A stretch of DNA of 64,000 nucleotides from Solen grandis (GCA_021229015.1 CM037791.1:1904103-1968102), one strand, 5' to 3'; counted from the stretch's first letter, positions 42,857 through 54,905 are shown. Translations and numbers: made by a program. The notes: generated from the letters alone by a model not told the origin.

Positions 42857-45590
42857 GTAAGTATTTAAATATGCTTAATGATTACTGTGCTACGGTAGAC
42901 AGACAGGTCGTGTCAAGACACCATGCTTGTGTTCCGGGGTTAACCTGTACTCCTTGACCCACGTCAAACGTTGTGCTAAAGTTTACCTTCTCTGCAAAAA
43001 TATCTCAGTTATATATTGATGTCAAGCTAGAGAAATACACTATATACACGAAAGATCCCAACCAGAACCACAAACCTACTACAAGTCAGCTGCAGGGCTT
43101 ACCCACACACAAAAAAACAAAACATGCTTGGGCTTGAATGCATAATGTCAAGGGGAATCATTCCACATATCTACAGCATAATTTTGAAGTTTGGCAGCAC
43201 AGTCACATGACTGGATTTAACTGTTTATGGGACATTAAACCCAAAAGGCAACAATCACAATTAAATGAACTGATTTAGTTACCTGCAAGTGTTTATAATG
43301 TGCATTTTCGCAGCTTTTTTTTAAAAATACATGTATTCTTCATTAGCGTTGACGCATTTTGTTTGATACCGCTCTTCGTGAGTGTAATTTTCTCTTCAAG
43401 ATAATAAATTCTTAAAATTTACAATATCTATTGTACAAAAGGTTTTCTACCCACCCCCTTCCAGCCACCTTCGTTTATATTCATGAATCCTTTCAACATG
43501 CACCCCTTCACTCTCATTATGATTGACTGGAAATTCAACAAGCTAGAGCGTATCTGGAAAATATAATAATATGCGATAGGATATACAGTGTGCACCCTGT
43601 CAAGAAAAGGGATTTGTCGGTCAGTTATTATTATGTCGGGATTGGGAGGTCGAAAGTTCGATCCTCGACTGAGGACCATTCTGTTATGGCTGGTTGGTAA
43701 GACACCAGCTAGTTAATTAATGGATACTGGTTGTCTTCCTGCCTGGTGCCTCGCTTTTAGACGGGAACCGCAAAGGTAATTGTGCAAGCAAAGAGGTGTC
43801 TCATCAGTCAAATTTTCCTGGCCTTTATCAATAGGGTTGACACTATAATAAACAAACATTTTACCTTTTATAGTCAGACTGAAGCTAAGGGCTGACTACT
43901 TACATTATAGATTAGAATATGTTAATGTAATAAGCCAACCATGTAACAAAGAAAAGACAATAACTGCGACAAGGCCTTGCCCTTAGCCCAGCTCACGAGG
44001 GACAAGACTGCAGGATAAATTCTTGCTTTGTTCATTTGCACATGCATTTGCTGTCGAAACTTAGATAAAACGGTATACTTTTCACTGTTGGTTTCAGAAA
44101 AAGAGGAGGAACAAAGTTCGATATTTTGCTATATTCAGTTTTTGAATCTCGATCTCAAAGCTGGCGTAAAATTCACCACCAGCTGTATATTCGTATTTCA
44201 TATGGTGAATAACAATGTCAGGTGGGGTTTGATATTGAAACCTAGATCGATATTCGCCAAATATTTAGCCATTATTTCGATATAAAATATCGGATGGTGA
44301 TGCTCTAAATTATGTGGCACGTTTTTCGAATATATGTTTTCTTTTTCCTGAATTTAAATATCATTCGTGTATAGAAATTCGCCTGTAGATCGATATTAAA
44401 TAACAAATAATGATGTCAGATTTCCCAAACCGAAATTATCCTTTCAAGGTGAAAAAGTAACTATTTGCTTGTACAGCAGAATTGAATTAAATAGACAGGG
44501 AAAACGTTATCGAGGCGTTATGCAAAATGGAAATGATAATATAAAAAAAACAACTGAAAACAGGAAATTAGCTTGTGTATGTGATTTGCAGTCATGTTCA
44601 GTGCACTTCAAAATTATACAATTAGGTTTGATTGATCAAATGAAATGATCAACGATTGCACCCATGTTCACCATTTCCCTTTTTCTTTACATTTTTATCA
44701 TGTTTATGGTTGTCCAGTGGCATTGTTCAGGTCGAAGTTATTGGGGCAACTTCATAATTAAAACATTTAATGTCAAATGAATTTTCTTGGAATTTTAAAT
44801 GAAGAGCACTATTTTGTATAAATACATTAGTGAAAATGGTACTGGCATAGCTCACTTGTTTGGCGCTCAGCTTAGAAAGATAGTTCTCGGACTGATTGGC
44901 CCGGTGTCAGGATAATGCTATACTCTTGAAAGTAATATAAATGTAAACAATCCTGAATTGATCTTTATGACGTTTAATGATGATCATGTAAATGACATCA
45001 GACGCGAATTGTCATTTCTGTCGATCTCTTGAAGAATCAAGATGTACACAACTCCTTCTACATGAAATTAAGAGTTTTACCTTTGGAAAAAAATGTTGTT
45101 GTTTTTTTCAATTTATCAAAACGTTTCCTAATTTCATTTGTCTTTCCAATTATTTCTAGATACTCAAAGATTTGTTGTCTAAGACATTAGAAATGTTTAA
45201 AAAGATTTAAATCTTAACTCGTTTAAGATGGTTCTATAAATCTAGATCTACCTGTATGCTGAGAGGTTTTGTTTGTCAGATAATTCTCACTTAATCTACA
45301 TGTATTCTCTTAAAAGATCAAAACTTTTAATATTAGTTATAAATCAGAGCGCCGACATAACATCTGTCAAACGCTTTATGCTTAATATTGTTTGACGAAA
45401 ACCGGGATCGAACTGGACTTAAATTTATTTAAGAATAATGATAATCAAAAAATTAATTCATCAAATTGTTTTGTTTACCAGGGACCTCATTATCCAAAGG
45501 AATCAGAGACAAGAAACAAACGGAAGAACAGTATTGATCAATGACCGAAGTCCTCTGAATTCACGCGAGTCTATCTGTATTTCTGACTGT
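42857..45590. other. Probable downstream TNF-receptor intron or intergenic stretch
   Basis: No confident exon. A tRNA-promoter-like segment at 43600-43680 (GGTCGAAAGTTCGATCCTCG) and a SINE-like tail at 43210-43250 (ATGGGACATTAAACCCAAAA) suggest old SINE debris. An open stretch at 44100-44285 (EKEEEQSSIFCYIQFLNLD) begins after a TTTCAG acceptor in the phase needed by the transmembrane exon, but no clear donor follows. A similar AG-preceded frame starts near 45481. Confidence 0.35.
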
Positions 45591-46565
45591 CCGTCCATCT
45601 ATTTTCCTGTCTGTCTGTCTATCTCGTCTAACTGTCTATCTGTCTCTCACTGTGTCTGCCTGCCTATCAAGCTGCCTGTCAGTATCAGTCTGCCTGCCTG
45701 TCTATATCGGTCTGCTGCCTGTCTATATCGGTCTGCTGCCTGTCTATATCAGTCTGTTGCCTGTCTATATCGGTCTGCCTGCCTGTCTATATCGGTTTGC
45801 TGCCTGTCTATATCGGTCTGCTGCCTGTCTATATCGGTCTGCCTGTCTGTCTATATCGGTTTGCTGCCTGTCTATATCGGTCTGCTGCCTGTCTCTATCG
45901 GTCTGTTGCCTGTCTATATCGGTCTGCCTGTCTGTCTATATCGGTCTGCCTGTCTGTCTATATCGGTTTGCTGCCTGTCTATATCGGTCTGCTGCCTGTC
46001 TCTATCGGTCTGTTGCCTGTCTATATCGGTCTGCCTGTCTGTCTATATCGGTCTGCCTGCCTGTCTATATTGGTTTGCTGCCTGACTATATTGGTCTGTT
46101 GCCTGTCTATATCGGTTGCTGCCTGACTATATCGGTCTGCCTGCTTGTCTATATCGGTCTTCTGCCTGTCTATATCGGTCTGATGCCTGATTATATCGGT
46201 CTGCCTGCCTGACGATATCGGTCTGCCTGTATGTCTATATCGGTCTGCCTGTCTAACTATTTCGGTCTGCCTGTCTGTCTATATCGGTCTGCCTGTCTGT
46301 GTATATCGGTCTGCTGCCTGTCTTTATCGGTCTGCCTGTCTGTCTATATCGGTCTGCCTGACTATATCGGTGTCCTGCCTGTCAATATCGGTCTGCCTGT
46401 CTGTCTATATCGGTCTGTTGCCTGTCTATATCGGTCTGCTGCCTGTCTATATCGGTCTGCCTGCCTGTCTATATCGGTCTGCCTGCCTGTCTTTCTGTCT
46501 GTCTGTCTGCCTGCCTTTCTATCTGTCTGCATGTTTCTCTCTCTGTCTACCTTTTTCTGTCCCCC
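45590..46565 (+). repeat. Minisatellite of 21-25 bp units built from CTGCCTGTCTATATCGGT
   Basis: About forty tandem units alternate between a 21-bp form (CTGCTGCCTGTCTATATCGGT less one base) and 22- to 25-bp forms with an extra CCTG/TCTG. The tetranucleotides CTGT/CTGC surround a fixed TATATCGG core. It is flanked on the left by a TCTG-rich microsatellite and runs into TCTG repeats and then a hairpin-headed repeat. Long open frames across it encode heptads such as LPVYIGL and are by-products of the 21-bp period. Confidence 0.92.
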
Positions 46566-46568
46566 CTT

Positions 46569-47560
46569 TTTTAGCTCACCTGAGCACAAAGTGCTCAAGG
46601 TGAGCTTTTGTGATCGCCCTTCGTCCGGCGTCCGTCGTCGTCCGTCGTGCGTCGTCAACAATTTGCTTTAAACAACATCTCCTCTGAAACCGCTGGACAG
46701 AATTTAATGAAACTTGGCAGGAATGTTCCTTGGGTGAGGCTCTACAAAAGTTGCTAAAATAAAGTTGATCCATGTAGAACTCTGGTTGCCATGGCAACAA
46801 AAAGAAAAATAATTTGAAAACTTTAAAAATCATCTCCTTCAAAACTACTGGCCAGATTTCAAAATAATTTGGTACAGATGTTCCTTGGGTCAACCTCTAC
46901 CAAAGTTGCAAAATTATTCCGATCCGAAAAAAAATGGCCGCAGGGGCGGGGCTTATTTGCCTTAAATGTATATAGAGAAACCTTTAAACAACATCTCCTC
47001 TGAAACCACTGGACAGAATTTGATTAAACTTGGCATGGATGATCCTTTGGTCAACCTTCACAAAAGTTGCTAAAATAAACTTGATCCATGTAGAACTCTG
47101 GTTGCCATGGCAACAAAAAGAAAAAAAAAATGAAAACTTTAAAAATCATCTTCTTCAAAACTACTGGCCAGATTTTAAAATAAATTGGTACAGATGTTCC
47201 TTGGGTCAACCTCTACCAAAGTTGCTAAAATTATTCCGATCCGTAAAAAACCATGGCCGCCAGGGGCGGGGCTTATTTACCTTATATGTATATAGAGAAA
47301 CCTTTAAACAACATCTCCTCTGAAACCACTGGACAGAATTTGATTAAACTTGGCATGGATGATCCTCGGGTCAACCTTCACAAAAGTTGCTAAAATAAAC
47401 TTGATCCATGTAGAACTCTGGTTGCCATGGCAACAAAAAGAAAAAAAAATATGAAAACTTTAAAAATCTTCTTCAAAACTACTGGCCAGATTTTAAAATA
47501 AATTGATACAGATGTTTCTTGGGTCAACCTATTTATCTCAGGTGAGCGATTTCTTGTTCT
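46569..47560 (+). mobile_element. Hairpin-headed repeat inserted in a TCTG microsatellite
   Basis: The head AGCTCACCTGAGCACAAAG is at 46573. Between two and three core units of the 314-bp type follow (CATCTCCTCTGAAACCACTG, GGTTGCCATGGCAACAAAAAG, GGCCGCCAGGGGCGGGGC). The tail is ATCTCAGGTGAGCGATTTC then TTGTTC. TCTG/TCTC-rich sequence flanks both sides. The tail lacks the GGGCCATCATGGCCC palindrome. Confidence 0.78.
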
Positions 47561-47880
47561 ATTTCTGTATGTCTGCATGTCCGTCTCTCTTTCTCTGTCT
47601 GCCATCCCCCTCTCTCTCTGCATGTCCCTCTATCTGTCTGTCTGTTTGTCTGTCTCTCTCTCTCTCTGCCTGTCTCTTCTCTCTTCTCTTCTGTCTGCCT
47701 GTGTGTTGCTCTCTCTGTCTGCCTGTTTTTCTCTCTGTCTGACTCTTTCTTTCCTCTCTCTGTCCCTCCTTCTCTCTTTGTCTGTCTTCTGTCTGCACAT
47801 TCACCATCAATCCGTCCACCTGCCTGCTTGTGTATATTTTTGTATTCGTATGTATATTAGTCTATTTATCTATCCAACTA
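47561..47880 (+). repeat. TCTG/TCTC-rich simple repeat
   Basis: Continuation of the pyrimidine-rich microsatellite after the hairpin-headed insertion (CTGTCTGTCTGTTTGTCTG, CTCTCTCTCTC). Open frames on both strands here are low-complexity artefacts. Confidence 0.85.
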
Positions 47881-47888
47881 TTTAACTA

Positions 47889-48190
47889 GATAGGTCCCGA
47901 TGGTTGATATGTAAGAGTGTCCGACCCGTAATAGGCAGGTCATGGGTTCGAACCTTGGCCGCGACATACAAAAGTTATCAACATTGTACTAGATCTAGTA
48001 TATATCCATGCCTGCCTGTATGTCTGTCTATTTATCTGTCCACTTGTTATTATAGATCGGTCCCGATGGCCGATTTTTAGTGTCCATCTCGTAACAGGGA
48101 GGTCATAGATTCGACAACCGGCCGCGATGTACACTAAAATCAACATTGCACTGGTATATATCAAATGGTCTTGGCGCTTAACAAATAAAG
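47889..48190 (+). mobile_element. Two adjacent tRNA-like SINE heads
   Basis: 47889-47968 (GGTCCCGATGGTTGATATG ... GGGTTCGAACCTTGGCCGCG) and 48057-48140 (GGTCCCGATGGCCGATTTT ... GATTCGACAACCGGCCGCG) are diverged copies of one tRNA-derived unit. The first has a near-consensus B box. The second continues into a body ending GCTTAACAAATAAAGCTGAT. Neither folds convincingly as a functional tRNA by eye, so a SINE origin is preferred. Confidence 0.5.
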
Positions 48191-48304
48191 CTGATCTTTC
48201 ATCATATGTGTATTTTTATGTGTAATATTTAGAGCAACGTCGCATATATTTCCTATGTTTGTTGTTTGTTTCAACGGATAAAGGACTTGGATCTCGTGTT
48301 ACAG

Positions 48305-49157
48305 GTCGGACAAGAAACAGCCCAAGGAGAAAGCGACCTTTGTGGGGGATATAAACGTAAGAGAGCAGTCAGACAAAGAGAAATGTAATGTCACAGGTCT
48401 CGTAGTTATATCACGTGACATTATGGTCGTCTGTGACAACAGCAACAGTTCATTAAAACTTATCGACATAGAACAGAACATCGTCACATTTAAGATCCCC
48501 CTCCCCTCCGCTCCCTGGGACACGGCGCTCGTGCCTCGTGACGTCACCGAGGAATCATCAACATATGACCTCATTGTTACCCTGCCTGATGACAGGAAAC
48601 TCCGCTACTTCAGAGTGGCCAATGATCAGATCACGGACGCGGACAATGTCATCTCTGTCGTAGGTGAGTGTCGGGGAATCCAGGTCACTGAGGACAGGAA
48701 ACTCGCGGTGTGTTTCCCGAGGAAAGTTGAGATTCTGGACTTGGACGGACATGTCCTGAAGAGACTCCAGACAGATCATGACGGGGCTGAACGGTTTTAT
48801 GGTCCACGGTACATCGCAGTCAGTCCTGGTTCCAGGATCTTATATGTTACAGACTTTTGGAACAACACGCTGACCAGTATTAGTACACGTGACTGGTCAG
48901 TGGTGCCCAAGTTGAAGGGACTGAGTTCACCCCGCGGTGTTACAGTTGACAGGGCGGGGTCAGTGTTTGTCTGTTGTTGGAATGGAACCGTCCATCTTGT
49001 GGCCGCTACAGGTGACCCGTCCACACAGATCCTAGGTGAGGAAGACGGTTTGTGTGAGAGACCCCGGGCCATCGGCCTCAGTCCCAGGGGAGACCGAATG
49101 TACGTGGGTGGTAAAGAGAGTGATCACGTGCAGGAATTCCTGCTGACTGAGAACTGA
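48305..49157 (+). CDS. TRIM/NHL-type protein, terminal beta-propeller exon
   Basis: The frame opens after a TTACAG acceptor (entered in phase 2) and runs 283 codons to TGA at 49155-49157. It begins SDKKQPKEKATFVGDINVRE and shows propeller-like repeats: GLVVISRDIMVVCDNSNSSL, WDTALVPRDV, GIQVTEDRKLAVC, YIAVSPGSRILYVTDFWNNT, GVTVDRAGSVFVCCWNG and AIGLSPRGDRMYVGG. This layout is the NHL-like C-terminal domain of the TRIM2/3/71-related proteins that are multiplied in bivalves. By family it binds RNA or protein partners while upstream RING and B-box exons supply ubiquitin-ligase function. Those exons are not seen nearby. The exon is GC-richer than its surroundings, as expected for a coding region under constraint. 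A GTAAGA donor just after the stop suggests a 3'-UTR intron. Confidence 0.8.
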
Positions 49158-49662
49158 AGGTAAGACTTTATTTCACTTTTACATCACAGCCGCCATCTTG
49201 AATGTTCTTTCTTTTCTTTCATTCATTCTTTAGACGCTTATTGGTATCCTTTATCTATTATTCATTTATATATTTATTATTCTTGGTCAACTGGTTTAAA
49301 TTTTGTTTATCATTCATCGTTCGGTGTTTATACAGACTGTATTTACTTATAAGAGATTTATTTACTAATAATTAATTTCAATGTGTTCATATTTTCTTCA
49401 CGGATATGGATATACAGGGCCGGATCATAGAAGATATATTCCATATTCACTCAAAATATAGATCTATATTTATTTTATTTTTATACTCGACATACCAAAA
49501 GAACAGACATCATAAGCAAAACAAAATTTAAGTTGCAATACATATTTCAGCCTCCATGTTTTTATAATGTCTATAAAATGTCTTACATCCATATCTAACA
49601 TGATGTTGTGATGAAACTATACAACTAATATCTTGATTTTCTTTATTACATTTCATTTTTAC
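49158..49662. other. AT-rich stretch downstream of the TRIM-like exon
   Basis: Probably 3' UTR, UTR intron and intergenic sequence. No further gene recognised. Confidence 0.45.
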
Positions 49663-50395
49663 TTATTAATCCCCCGCCGCGAAGCGGGAGGGGGGTTATA
49701 GGAATGCCCTTCGTCCGTCCGTCCGTCAGTCAGTCCGTTCTCACGAATGATACAATCTGCGACTTTTTATGAGTATAAATCGACGCTGTGCAACACTTTT
49801 TTAATGTGGGACTAGTCGCACAATGCAATCATTTTTTTTCCGCCAGAATGCCCCCTGTGCGACTCCCGATCTAATGTCAAAAGACGCACAGTGATTGTCC
49901 AAGTTTTGTGTCCAACATTTTATGTCCATGTTATGGTAGAGATTAGAAGCGTTAAATGTTGTTCACATGCCGAATTTATGTGTGTTTTTATTTTGACCAA
50001 TCCCGGGACGTAATGGAAGTACATTGTAACCAATCAGGATTGCGCATGCTGATGAATAAGTGAGCATGCGCACACTATCGGTCCGTTTTGTACAGAGACA
50101 CACATGTGTGGCCGCACATGTTATCCGTAAATCTCGTGAATGTCACAGTCTCTCGGGCCTCTAACAAGAAATTTAGCAGAAAAGGTCAGTTTTCATTGTA
50201 ATTTCTGTCGAATTCTGATTAACTTGTGTAACATTGTAAATCATTGTCGTGATCGCATCACGCATGTAACTGCGCAGGAATTCAACAAAGATGGCGGCGC
50301 CCATGATACACGACTTGAATGGAATGCTACTAGTGATGTCTCCCAATATCGCATTCTCCTATCGTAAATCGTATTTATTTCACTATCCCCATGAA
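49663..50395 (+). repeat. Dispersed repeat with a CCCCCGCCGCGAAGCGGG hairpin head
   Basis: It starts TTAATCCCCCGCCGCGAAGC, whose CCGC/GCGG and CCCCC/GGGGG segments pair into a hairpin. ATAGGAATGCCCTTCGTCCG and a (CCGT)n run follow, the same CCTTCGTCCG phrase as in the hairpin-headed family. The head is clear; the 3' end is a guess. Confidence 0.45.
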
Positions 50396-50985
50396 TAAAA
50401 GAAAAAAAATATTCATATGAATCTTAATTTAAATTATTATTGATCGTTTTTATTCCATTTTTACGACGATATTTTGCAGCTACATATGTTCACGATCGAT
50501 GGAATACAGGTCAATTCGTAACCTAACCAATTCGTAACCTATCATTTTTGGTCGATTCGTAATATTTAGGTACTTATAAAACCAACTTATAAATATGATT
50601 ATCTTAACTATGTTTTTCTTTTTTATGGAAGTATGTTAAAAGTTTTTAGATAAAATTTTGTTTAGTGCAAGCACAGTCTATTTATGTAGATAACCTTGGT
50701 CAAAGGTCAATCTTGAACAAGTCCACAATTCCATACAGAAAGGAAGTCTGCCATTATAAGAGTTATAATAGAAATGGAGACTGAATTTATTGTGCAAATT
50801 ATTTTTTTCATTATTTTTGTGCTTGTGATTTTTTCTATTTTTTTGGAAATTCTTTTTTTGTTCAAGATGATAAGGAGATTCTTAGTGATCTGGGATAGGT
50901 TCTATGGATATGAATGGTTGTATGGTCAACACTCAAATAACTAATGTAAGTACATTGAATTCATTACCCAACATACATGCATCTT
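50396..50985. other. AT-rich stretch, nothing recognised
   Basis: No gene or defined repeat. Contains two short repeats of CAATTCGTAACCTA near 50510-50540. Confidence 0.4.
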
Positions 50986-50989
50986 TGTC

Positions 50990-53095
50990 AAAGTAAAAGC
51001 AGGTTCTTGATAGGCAAAATCCTTTTCACTGTATTTAAGCAAGAAAAAAAAAGAAACAAATAATTTTGACATCTTAAATGCACACTCGATGAGACAAAAA
51101 AAATACACGTTAGAGATTAATAGACACAGATGAAATGGACAAAAAAAGACACAAATGACAGACAGAATTTTACACATGTTTTTTTTTATTATTATTATTA
51201 TTTTAATTTATTTTGACCCCTGACCATTTTCATTCAAGATTCAAAAGTTAATATTTGTGAAATTTCAAGTGTCAAAATCCTGACTCCTGAGTAAAAGGAG
51301 AGCCCTGTCAATGTTACAAATATTAATTATCAGTATTAATTATCAGTCTGGCAATTACAGCATGCTAGTATTTCTTTTTTCTTGGTTAAAAATAGCACTC
51401 TCTGATAATATCCGTGTCTGCAAAAATAGGATTATTTAATTTAACATCACATTGATATATAGATGTAATCAACAAATCAACTACCTAATTGGTGATTGAT
51501 CAAATGTATTGCTGATGAATTTCAATAATTGATGTTTTAAGCCGATTTTAATACTAGACAAAAAAGAGACATGTCTTTGCCAAGGTAAATGGAGACAAAT
51601 TAAAAAAAAATGCTGATTCTCAAGAGACAAAAAAGACATGTTAGAGAAAAAAAGACACAAATGGCCTAGACAATAAGACACAAATGGCATGGACAAAAGA
51701 CAACACTTGTATTTCATGAAGGAACATAAGCCAAAAAACACAAAATACATTTAGAAAAAGGCCCAAATGAGCTGGACAAAAGACCATCATGTATTTCATC
51801 ATGTAAATGCTGATTCTTGAAAAAAGAAGACCAAAAAGAAACGCATGTTTAAGGCCAAAAGACACAAATAATATGGACAAAAGGTCCCAAATAACATATG
51901 GACAAAATGAAAAAGACACATTATTTTTAGAATGTGATACTTACCCAAAGTATCGATACTCAAATGATACTTAAATTGACAAAATTTGTCACAAATGAGT
52001 TAGTGATGAAGCAGGATAATTGATTATGACACTTGTCATGCAGCTTATGTCTTGAGCTTAAAGCTTCTATTTCAATTTCCACGTCATTGCTACCTTTTCT
52101 TGACTAGATGCTTGCTAGACTAGGTTTCAAAATAAGATTTTTTTTATAAAAATAGGTATTCATTTTTTCTATATTTTTCATGTGCTAAAGTGGCATAGCA
52201 ACATGGATGCAGAAATCTATTTACTGCAGAAAAGTATTAAGTTGACCATGTAATAACTACATTATGATATATATTATCAAATTTCGTAATAGTGTATCGT
52301 ATCGGGACCTACAGTATCGTGATACATCATGATACTTTTTTGCTGGCGATACCCAGCCTTACAAAAAGACCCAAATGAGATGGACAAAAAGACACACGTA
52401 TTTCATGAAGTAAATGCTGATAAAAAGATGGACAAAAAGTCCCAAATGAGATGGACAAAAAGACACATATAAAAAAAAACTTGTAAATGCTGATTCTTGA
52501 AGAGAGAAAAAAAGTCACACATGTTTAAGGTCAAAAGACACAAATGATATGGACAAAAAGTCCCAAATGATATAGACAAAAAGACACACATGTATTGCAT
52601 GAAGTAAATGCTGATTCTTGAAGAGAAAAAAGCCACACATGTTTAAGGTCGAAAGACACAAATGACATGGACAAAAAGTCCCAAATGATACGGACAAAAA
52701 GACACACAAGTATTTCATGAAGTAAATGCTGATTCTTGAAGAAAGAAAAAAAGCCACACATGTTTAAGGTCAAAAGACACAAATGACATGGACAAAAAGT
52801 CCCAAATGATATGGACAAAAAGACACACAGTATTTATGGAGTAAAAATGACATGGACAAAAAGTCCCAAATGATATGGACAAAAAGACACACAAGTATTT
52901 CATGAAGTAAATGCTGATTCTTGAAGAAAGAAAAAAAGCCACACATGTTTAACGTCGAAAGACACAAATGACATGGACAAAAAGTCCCAAATGGCATGGA
53001 CAAAAAGACACACATGTATTAAGGTCAAAAGACACAAATGACATGGACAAAAAGTCCCAAATAGCATGGACAAAAAGGACACATGTATTTTAAAG
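50990..53095. repeat. Tandem array of a GACATGGACAAAAAGTCCCA-type unit, period about 120 bp
   Basis: Units are clean at 52500-53000 (landmark CACATGTTTAAGGTCAAAAG at about 52518, 52636, 52757 and 52942) with period 118-121 bp and local duplications. They are more diverged at 50990-51920. Sub-motifs AAAAAGACACA and GACATGGACAAAAA repeat within units. Minus-strand open frames such as FVSFDLKHVW are by-products of the period being near a multiple of three. Confidence 0.8.
51930..52362 (-). mobile_element. Possible MITE splitting the 120-bp array
   Basis: Unrelated sequence interrupts the array. On the minus strand it begins AAGGCTGGGTATCGCCAGC and GTATCATGATGTATCACGAT, resembling the widespread GGCTGGGTATCGATAC elements. 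The other end has GTGATACTTACCCAAAGTAT. The terminal repeats are weak and no target duplication was found. Confidence 0.35.
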
Positions 53096-53273
53096 CTAGG
53101 AGATTTTCACGATATTTCCCAGTAATGAAAATGCATACATGAACACCCATGAACCAAAATGTCAATTAGATTCATTTATTTATATGTTTAGCTTGGTGTC
53201 TAAGACTGGTTTTTAGAGAAAGTTGTATGACAATTTAATAGTTTCAAAAACAATTTTTTTTGATTTTTCAGTC

Positions 53274-54659
53274 ACATGGAGGACAACATTTACTGGGCAA
53301 GATTGCCTGGACTGAGTACAAAAGTAAAATGGCCAGTTGAAAACAATAATAGCACCATGCAGAGTGAGGAGATACACCACCAGACTGATGATGAGAATGA
53401 TAACCAGGTTGAAGACAATAATAGCACCATGGTTGAAACAATAATAGCACCTTGAAGTGAGGAGATACACCACCAGACTGATGATGAGAATGACAACCAG
53501 GTTGAAGACAATAATAGCACCTTGAACAGTGAGGAGATACACAACCAGACTGATGACTCACTCAGCCCATGTCGTAGAAAAGCACCGACTTGGACACAAC
53601 TATTTAAGAGAGGGAGAGAAAAACCTGTACTTGTCAGAGATACATCAAGCTCTGAGTCTTCAATTGATAATTTGGGGAACAGTTCACTGGATGACCTTGA
53701 TTGTGTTATCTAGTGACTTTGATGAAAATGATGATGAACTTTCTGACATAATAGAGTTGATCAGTAATGAATCTTGGACTATTAATGAAGGTGGATTTAA
53801 AATTGAAAGTGATGATGACGTAATTGAAAGTGATGATGACGATGAGATTGAAACCAGTGGTCAGGATGTTCTTGAGAATGGTGAAACCAGTGGTCAGGAT
53901 GTTCTTAGGGACAAGAATAATGGACAAATTTACATAAACAAGGTGATGAAATCGAAAATTAAAAAGACGAAACAAAAGAAAGTGAAAGATAGAGTGTACA
54001 ATTCTGTACATGCCTGTTTGTACTGTGGAAAACTTCTTGCACATATAAGAGCTCATGTGGCAAAAAACACAAGACAGAAAAAAGAGTTTCCTCTGCTCTC
54101 AGTGATAAATCAGGTGTGCTGATGTCCCTGTTGAGAGCTGAAGGTGATGATGTTCATAACTGTAAGGTAATAAAAGATGGCAAGGGTCAGCTTTTAATAA
54201 AAAGACGACCAACCAAAGAGTTTAATTCAGATGACTATGGTCCATGCATTCATTGCAAGGAGTGGATATTAAAAACTACAATTAAGAGACATCAACATAC
54301 TCCACTTTGTTAAAATAGCTAAGAGGTTAATTCCATGAATGATAAAAGTGCATTCCAAAATAAAGACTGCTATGAAAATAATTTCTGTACTTTAAAGTGG
54401 CAATTTGGACCAGGATATGGAGTCCGATGAAGAGGGTGTTCCGGCCAAAAGACGCAGGCTTGTGACCAGACAGAAATGGACAAAAGATGAAGAAGATGAA
54501 CTTCAAAAATACTTCAAAACCTTCCTTGAAACTAAAACCACTCCAGGATCGAAGGATTATGAGAAGTACAAGAAGAAAAGCATGGAGGCAGGAGGTGTTC
54601 TCTACAAAAGGAAAAACTACCTCATCATAAAAAAGATTAGTGCCATGAACCATAAGTGA
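53274..54659 (+). pseudogene. Decayed zinc-finger / SANT-like gene
   Basis: After a TTTTTCAG acceptor the reading starts MEDNIYWARLPGLSTK and enters a roughly 70-bp repeat present three times (SEEIHHQTDDENDNQVEDNN). A 1-nt deletion in the second repeat unit shifts the frame into a TGA. Later, DDLDCVI ends at a stop while the downstream acidic frame (DENDDELSDIIEL) continues in another frame, and a third shift follows near 54100. Recognisable pieces are two zinc fingers (CLYCGKLLAHIRAHVAK; CIHCKEWILKTTIKRH), the phrase HNCKVIKDGKGQLLIKRRP, and a C-terminal SANT-like module (KWTKDEEDELQKYF ... KDYEKYKKKS) ending at 54659. Similar invertebrate proteins carry a longer middle region between the fingers and the SANT-like end; here that middle is missing. 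At least three lesions make it a pseudogene unless the assembly is wrong. Confidence 0.55.
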
Positions 54660-54805
54660 TCATACCCAATTTGATATTTAGTGTTAAATCCTCATGCCTT
54701 AGTGATTTTAAGATTTTAGTAAATGTAATCTCTTAAATGGAGATGAATGCACTTATGGAGGGCTGGTTAAAGTTGTCAGATATTTTAGAAATAGTTGTAA
54801 GCCAG

Positions 54806-54905
54806 NNNNNNNNNNNNNNNNNNNNNNNNNNNNNNNNNNNNNNNNNNNNNNNNNNNNNNNNNNNNNNNNNNNNNNNNNNNNNNNNNNNNNNNNNNNNNNN
54901 NNNNN
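54806..54905. other. Assembly gap (100 N)
   Basis: Exactly 100 N. The retroelement on its right side is cut by it, so the true missing length may be several kilobases. Confidence 1.

Noticed and set aside
45590..46565. CRISPR array, considered because of regularly spaced 21-25 bp units
   Set aside because: There are no unique spacers between repeats, no leader or cas genes, and the genome is animal.
45438..46671. Long open frames of 215, 186, 146 and 109 codons over the minisatellite
   Set aside because: They are heptad translations of the 21-bp repeat in all three forward frames, with no start context, no domain and frame switching at every longer unit.
47390..47885. Arg/Glu-rich and Ser/Leu-rich frames over TCTG/TCTC repeats
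   Set aside because: Opposite-strand translations of a simple pyrimidine repeat.
51481..53082. Minus-strand open frames with FVSFDLKHVW and FLQESAFTS motifs
   Set aside because: They follow the 120-bp tandem array, are low-complexity and overlap each other in different frames.
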